Shown piece by piece: positions 5,500-8,093 of a stretch of DNA of 8,093 nucleotides. This stretch comes from Candidatus Cloacimonadota bacterium (GTDB lineage Bacteria; Cloacimonadota; Cloacimonadia; Cloacimonadales; TCS61). The DNA lies in contig JAUVKM010000082.1 of assembly GCA_030596265.1 (NCBI GenBank), positions 1-8,093 on the forward strand, written 5' to 3'. Numbering within the stretch: the stretch's first letter is position 1; each line of letters begins with the position of its first letter. The notes below the pieces were generated by a model. It was given only the letters and a program-made list of their open reading frames with translations, searched no databases and was not told the DNA's origin. A program made the translations under genes and the position numbers.

Positions 5500-6271
5500 T
5501 TTTCCCCGGATATATCAAGTTTGGTTTCCCTGAAATAGGATTCTTTATTATCTTCAAATCAGCGTTATAAAGTTCTTTTAAATTCTCTGAATTCACAATA
5601 TTTCCGGGTGTTCCATCAGCGATTACAACTCCTTCTTTTAGCATAACAATTCTTTCACAATATTCACTTGCTAAATTTATATTATGGGAAACCAGGATTA
5701 TTAGTTTATTGTGTTCCCTGTTTATCTCAGAAAGTAACTGCATGATTTCCAATTGATGATTTATATCAAGATTTGCAAAAGCTTCATCCATCAATAAAAC
5801 CTGGGTTTCCTGAGCTAATGCCCTTGCTATGGAAACACGTCTTCGCTCACCACCACTTAGTTGTGAATAAAGCTTACTTTTTAAGGAAATCAGATCTAAC
5901 TGCATTAATATCTGCTCTACTTTTTTCTTATCTATATTTGTATAGTTTTGCCAGCGTCCAAGATATGGAAATCTTCCCATTAATACCAAATCTTCAACTG
6001 TGTAATCAAATTGAAGTTGGAAATCCTGTGGGATTATTGCAATCTGCTTTGCAAGTTCCTGCCGTGACCAATCATGAAATTCCTTTCCGGAAATATAAAC
6101 TTTTCCGGTTTTTTCAAGTTGAAAATCAATGATCGCTTTAAGTAAAGTAGATTTCCCTGCTCCGTTGGGACCCAAAAGAGCACAGAATTCTCCCTTATGA
6201 AAATCAATTGAAAGATCTTCCAGAACTTTTTTTTGCTGATACGAAACACTTACTTTTATTAAACTTATCAT
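5489..6271 (-). CDS. ABC transporter ATP-binding protein, FecCD-associated importer type (BtuD/FepC/HmuV-like)
   Basis: A 260-aa cytoplasmic ATPase that would power a B12, siderophore or heme importer. All nucleotide-binding motifs are intact: Walker A GPNGAGKST (34-42), Q-loop Q82 in IIPQDF, signature LSGGE (138-142), Walker B VLLMDE (158-163), D-loop ANLD (166-169) and H-loop H196 in LVSHN. The segment TVEDLVLMGRFPYLGRW (91-107) is characteristic of the ATPases that pair with FecCD/BtuC-type permeases. Length is usual for the family. It is the first gene of the minus-strand operon and overlaps the receptor start by 11 nt. The matching permease and binding protein are absent from the window. 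The start ATG is preceded by AAAAGG about 10 nt upstream, an acceptable but not strong site. Confidence 0.93.
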   Translation of the reverse strand: MISLIKVSVSYQQKKVLEDLSIDFHKGEFCALLGPNGAGKSTLLKAIIDFQLEKTGKVYISGKEFHDWSRQELAKQIAIIPQDFQLQFDYTVEDLVLMGRFPYLGRWQNYTNIDKKKVEQILMQLDLISLKSKLYSQLSGGERRRVSIARALAQETQVLLMDEAFANLDINHQLEIMQLLSEINREHNKLIILVSHNINLASEYCERIVMLKEGVVIADGTPGNIVNSENLKELYNADLKIIKNPISGKPNLIYPGKNAN

Positions 6272-6347
6272 TTATTCTTTACCTTTTAATAAAAAACTAT
6301 TTGCCAATTCATACTAATTTTATATGTTATCCTCTAAGGAGAAGATA
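6272..6347. promoter_or_regulatory. Short divergent promoter region between the transport operon and the rrf2-like gene
   Basis: Only 76 bp separate the two divergent start codons, so both promoters must overlap or abut, and one regulator bound here could affect both operons. On the plus strand TTGCCA (6301-6306) and TATGTT (6323-6328) form a -35/-10 pair with a 16-bp spacer. On the minus strand TTGGCA (6307-6302) is a possible -35 using the same bases, but no good -10 follows it. There is no room for a cobalamin riboswitch of normal size. Confidence 0.5.
6336..6341 (+). promoter_or_regulatory. Shine-Dalgarno AAGGAG that decides the rrf2-like start
   Basis: AAGGAG is 6 nt before the ATG at 6348. 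An in-frame ATG at 6324 lies upstream of this site and would add eight residues not usual in Rrf2 proteins, which normally begin with M(K/I)ISTK. Confidence 0.75.
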
Positions 6348-6758
6348 ATGATTATTTCAACGAAGACTGAATATGCTGTACGAGCTTTAACAGAACTCGC
6401 CATAAACTCTACAGATAAACCGGTTTCCATTAATGAAATCTGCAGAAATCAGAATCTTCCGGTGAAATACATTGAACAACTCTTCAGAAAGTTGAAGCAG
6501 AATGAACTCGTTAAAAGTGTCCATGGAGCAAAAGGCGGATATCAACTTGCCATAAAAATTCATAATATCTCTCTTAAAGACATTATGGAAGCTGTTGATG
6601 AGAAATATGTTGCTCCTTTCTGCAATGGAAACCCGGAAGAACATTCACACTGTATAGGTCTACCTTGCGGTTTTAAAGAACTTTGGGACGAAATAAATGA
6701 ATATACAGAAAAATATTTTGACTCGATAAAGCTGGATCAAATCGTGGCTAAGTTATAA
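6348..6758 (+). CDS. Rrf2/IscR-family transcriptional regulator
   Basis: A 136-aa DNA-binding regulator of the Rrf2 family (IscR, NsrR, CymR relatives). It starts MIISTKTEYAVRALTELA, the family's N-terminal signature. The winged helix-turn-helix spans about residues 26-68 (VSINEICRNQNLPVKYIEQL, LVKSVHGAKGGYQLA). The dimerisation and sensor part carries three cysteines, C92, C102 and C107, in the segment FCNGNPEEHSHCIGLPCGF, followed by the conserved LW (112-113). Three cysteines here usually bind an Fe-S cluster, so the protein may sense iron-sulfur status, oxygen or NO. The C-x9-C-x4-C spacing differs from the C-x5-C-x5-C of E. coli IscR. It is followed after 10 nt by a cysteine desulfurase-like gene and is divergent from the transport operon; it probably autoregulates and may control both sides (inference). 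Confidence 0.92.
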   Translation: MIISTKTEYAVRALTELAINSTDKPVSINEICRNQNLPVKYIEQLFRKLKQNELVKSVHGAKGGYQLAIKIHNISLKDIMEAVDEKYVAPFCNGNPEEHSHCIGLPCGFKELWDEINEYTEKYFDSIKLDQIVAKL

Positions 6759-6768
6759 GGAGAATTTT

Positions 6769-7935
6769 ATGCAAAGAATATATTTTAATAATTGCTTAAC
6801 ATCTAAACCTGCACCGGAAGTTATAAAAATTACAACTGAGTACATGAAGAATAGATATTACTTCCCTGAGAATTTCAATGCAACTGGAACTGAGATTTCT
6901 TCCGATCTGGAATTAGTAAAAAAGATAATTGCAGATTCAATTTCTGCAAACTCAACAGAAATTCATTTCACGTCTGGTGGAACAGCGGCTAACAATATTG
7001 CCATCAAGGGATACCTTACAGCAAATTCAAACAAAGGAACACATATAATTTGTTCTGTGATAGATTACCCGGATATTCTAACCAACGCAGCTTTCTTTGA
7101 AAAAAGCGGATTTGATGTGACCTATCTTAACGCTGATAATGAGGGTTTTATTGATCTTGAGCAATTAAAGAATTCTCTCCGTGAAGACACAATTTTATTC
7201 ATGACTACGATTGGAAACCATACAGTTGGTACAATTCAACCGATAAAAAAGATTAGAGAAATATTGGATAGCGCAGAACAAAAAATTGCTATGCACGTAG
7301 ATGCATGTGAAGCTTATGCACGTATTCCGATCGATGTGAATGAACTGGGAATAGACTTAATGTCAATAAGTGCTCACAAAATTCACGGTCATCAAGGTAT
7401 TGGTGCTTTGTATCAGCGAAAAGGGATTGTATTGGGTCAAGTTCAACATGGAGTTAACAGAATGGATAATCTGCAAACAGGCGGTATGAATGTTGCATCT
7501 ATTGCAGGATTTGCCAAAGCTGTAGGACTTGCTTTTAATGATTTGGATGCAAATATTGCAAAGATCCGCAAACTTTCTGATTATCTACTTAATAAAATAG
7601 AATCCACAATCCCTGATACTTTATTGAATGGTCCGCGTGGAGACAAACGAGCTCCTCATAATATCAATATTTCCTTTGATTATATCGAAGGAGAAGCAAT
7701 TATGATGATGATGGATATTAATGGTGTTTCCATTTCGACCGGAAGTGCCTGTGCTTCCCAAGGATTAAAAGCAAATTATGTTTTAATGGCTCTCGGTAGA
7801 AGCCATGAGCAATCACACAGTTCAATGAAATTCACATTCAGCAGATATAATACAATGCAAGAGATCGACTATACTGTAGAAAAACTAGCTGAAGTAGTTA
7901 AAGAGCTTCGCTCACGAAGTCCGCTTTGTAATTAA
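6769..7935 (+). CDS. Divergent NifS/IscS-like cysteine desulfurase (class V aminotransferase fold)
   Basis: A 388-aa PLP enzyme, full length for the family, expected to mobilise sulfur from cysteine for Fe-S cluster assembly. Seen: PLP-lysine K204 in SISAHKIHG, PLP-ring aspartate D178 in HVDA, FTSGGTAANN (67-76), GTIQPI (154-159), and the mobile-loop cysteine C328 in STGSACAS, the persulfide site. Several usually constant motifs differ: the N-terminal YLDNAATT appears as YFNNCLTS, the GNPSSxH motif is FPENFNATG, TSGATESNN is TSGGTAANN, the N-N-E before the IG is N-H-T, and RSGT is QTGG. It is therefore a divergent subgroup, and its substrate or sulfur acceptor may differ; selenocysteine lyase or cysteine C-S lyase activity is an alternative. 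It lies 10 nt after the Rrf2 gene, with AAGGAG 6 nt before its ATG overlapping the Rrf2 stop codon. No iscU-like gene follows in the visible sequence. Confidence 0.88.
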   Translation: MQRIYFNNCLTSKPAPEVIKITTEYMKNRYYFPENFNATGTEISSDLELVKKIIADSISANSTEIHFTSGGTAANNIAIKGYLTANSNKGTHIICSVIDYPDILTNAAFFEKSGFDVTYLNADNEGFIDLEQLKNSLREDTILFMTTIGNHTVGTIQPIKKIREILDSAEQKIAMHVDACEAYARIPIDVNELGIDLMSISAHKIHGHQGIGALYQRKGIVLGQVQHGVNRMDNLQTGGMNVASIAGFAKAVGLAFNDLDANIAKIRKLSDYLLNKIESTIPDTLLNGPRGDKRAPHNINISFDYIEGEAIMMMMDINGVSISTGSACASQGLKANYVLMALGRSHEQSHSSMKFTFSRYNTMQEIDYTVEKLAEVVKELRSRSPLCN

Positions 7936-7940
7936 AATAT

Positions 7941-8093
7941 TAGGATAAACAAGGAGTTTAGACAGGATCGACATGATTAACTGGATAGAAATTAATGAAA
8001 AATACTTTAGGAATTTTTAGATTTGGCAAATTCAAGTTATGATTACAATATTATTCCTAATGTCTCAAAAAATCTTGTTTATCATGTTAATCC
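7941..8093. repeat. Inverted-repeat element of ~9-bp degenerate units, cut by the right edge
   Basis: The left end has 9-bp units AGGATCGAC, ATGATTAAC and TGGATAGAA; the right end, read in reverse complement, has GGATTAACA, TGATAAACA and AGATTTTTT. The 22-bp arms 7965-7986 and 8072-8093 match in 17 positions. Nested inside is a perfect 8-bp inverted repeat, TTAGGAAT (8007-8014) and ATTCCTAA (8053-8060). This resembles the dispersed 'ACAGGATTA'-type repeats found in gaps between genes in many uncultured bacteria (recollection). It follows the desulfurase gene and may also end its transcript. No gene is seen in 7936-8093. Confidence 0.55.

Noticed and set aside
5773..6249. Two ORFs (119 codons on plus, 71 codons on minus) within the ABC ATPase gene
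   Set aside because: Both overlap the Walker A, Q-loop and signature motif region of the intact ATPase in wrong frames.
6272..6347. Cobalamin riboswitch upstream of the transport operon
   Set aside because: I looked for it because of the BtuB/BtuG-like content, but only 76 bp are available and no B12-box-like conserved core was seen.
6387..6644. 85-codon minus-strand ORF
   Set aside because: It is antisense to the helix-turn-helix part of the Rrf2 regulator, with no ribosome-binding site or family resemblance.
7973..8020. 15-codon ORF starting MINWIEINEK after an AGGA
   Set aside because: It is very short and its first codons are made of the 9-bp repeat units, so it is more likely part of the repeat element than a gene.
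7941..8093. CRISPR array
   Set aside because: The repeated units are about 9 bp, degenerate and inverted, without regular unique spacers.

Overview
The window is AT-rich DNA from a bacterium of the Fibrobacteres–Chlorobi–Bacteroidetes (FCB) side of the tree. The best clue is a surface protein ending in a NYPNPFNP...SSGIYFYKL C-terminal sorting / FlgD-Ig-like module, which is typical of Cloacimonadota, Ignavibacteria, Marinimicrobia and related diderms. A TonB-dependent receptor confirms an outer membrane. Cloacimonadota is my best guess from style alone; no rRNA or marker gene is present to prove it.

Layout, left to right. (1) Positions 1-150, minus strand: the N-terminal 50 codons of a response-regulator receiver domain, cut by the window edge. 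(2) Positions 257-590, minus strand: a small secreted acidic protein (81 aa) followed 13 nt later by a 24-codon micro-ORF that duplicates its C-terminal beta-hairpin; a strong 10-bp hairpin lies between these and the response regulator. (3) Positions 603-908: a very AT-rich divergent promoter region with an 18-bp palindrome. (4) Positions 909-1877, plus strand: a TTG-initiated, divergent sigma-70/ECF-like protein with an extra C-terminal domain of about 150 aa. (5) Positions 1989-6271, minus strand: a transport operon read as ABC ATPase (BtuD/FepC type) -> TonB-dependent outer-membrane receptor -> seven-bladed-propeller (YncE/YVTN-like) secreted protein. (6) Positions 6348-7935, plus strand, divergent from the transport operon: an Rrf2/IscR-type regulator and a divergent NifS/IscS-like cysteine desulfurase, 10 nt apart. 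(7) Positions 7941-8093: an imperfect inverted-repeat element built of ~9-bp degenerate units, running off the right edge.

How the genes may work together. The receptor, propeller and ATPase combination resembles the BtuB–BtuG–BtuD corrinoid uptake logic of Bacteroides, where a beta-propeller surface protein caps the B12 receptor. Here the propeller would be delivered by a C-terminal sorting domain rather than as a lipoprotein. An iron, heme or siderophore substrate is the main alternative, and the divergent Rrf2 regulator (three cysteines, potential Fe-S sensor) with a cysteine desulfurase makes an iron/sulfur connection attractive. The permease and periplasmic binding protein are not in the window.

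The window is also rich in short palindromic elements (206-229, 1941-1987, 2117-2164, 3333-3353, 7941-8093). One of them is inserted in frame inside the sorting domain of the propeller protein and is translated as the peptide SCHPEFIEG.
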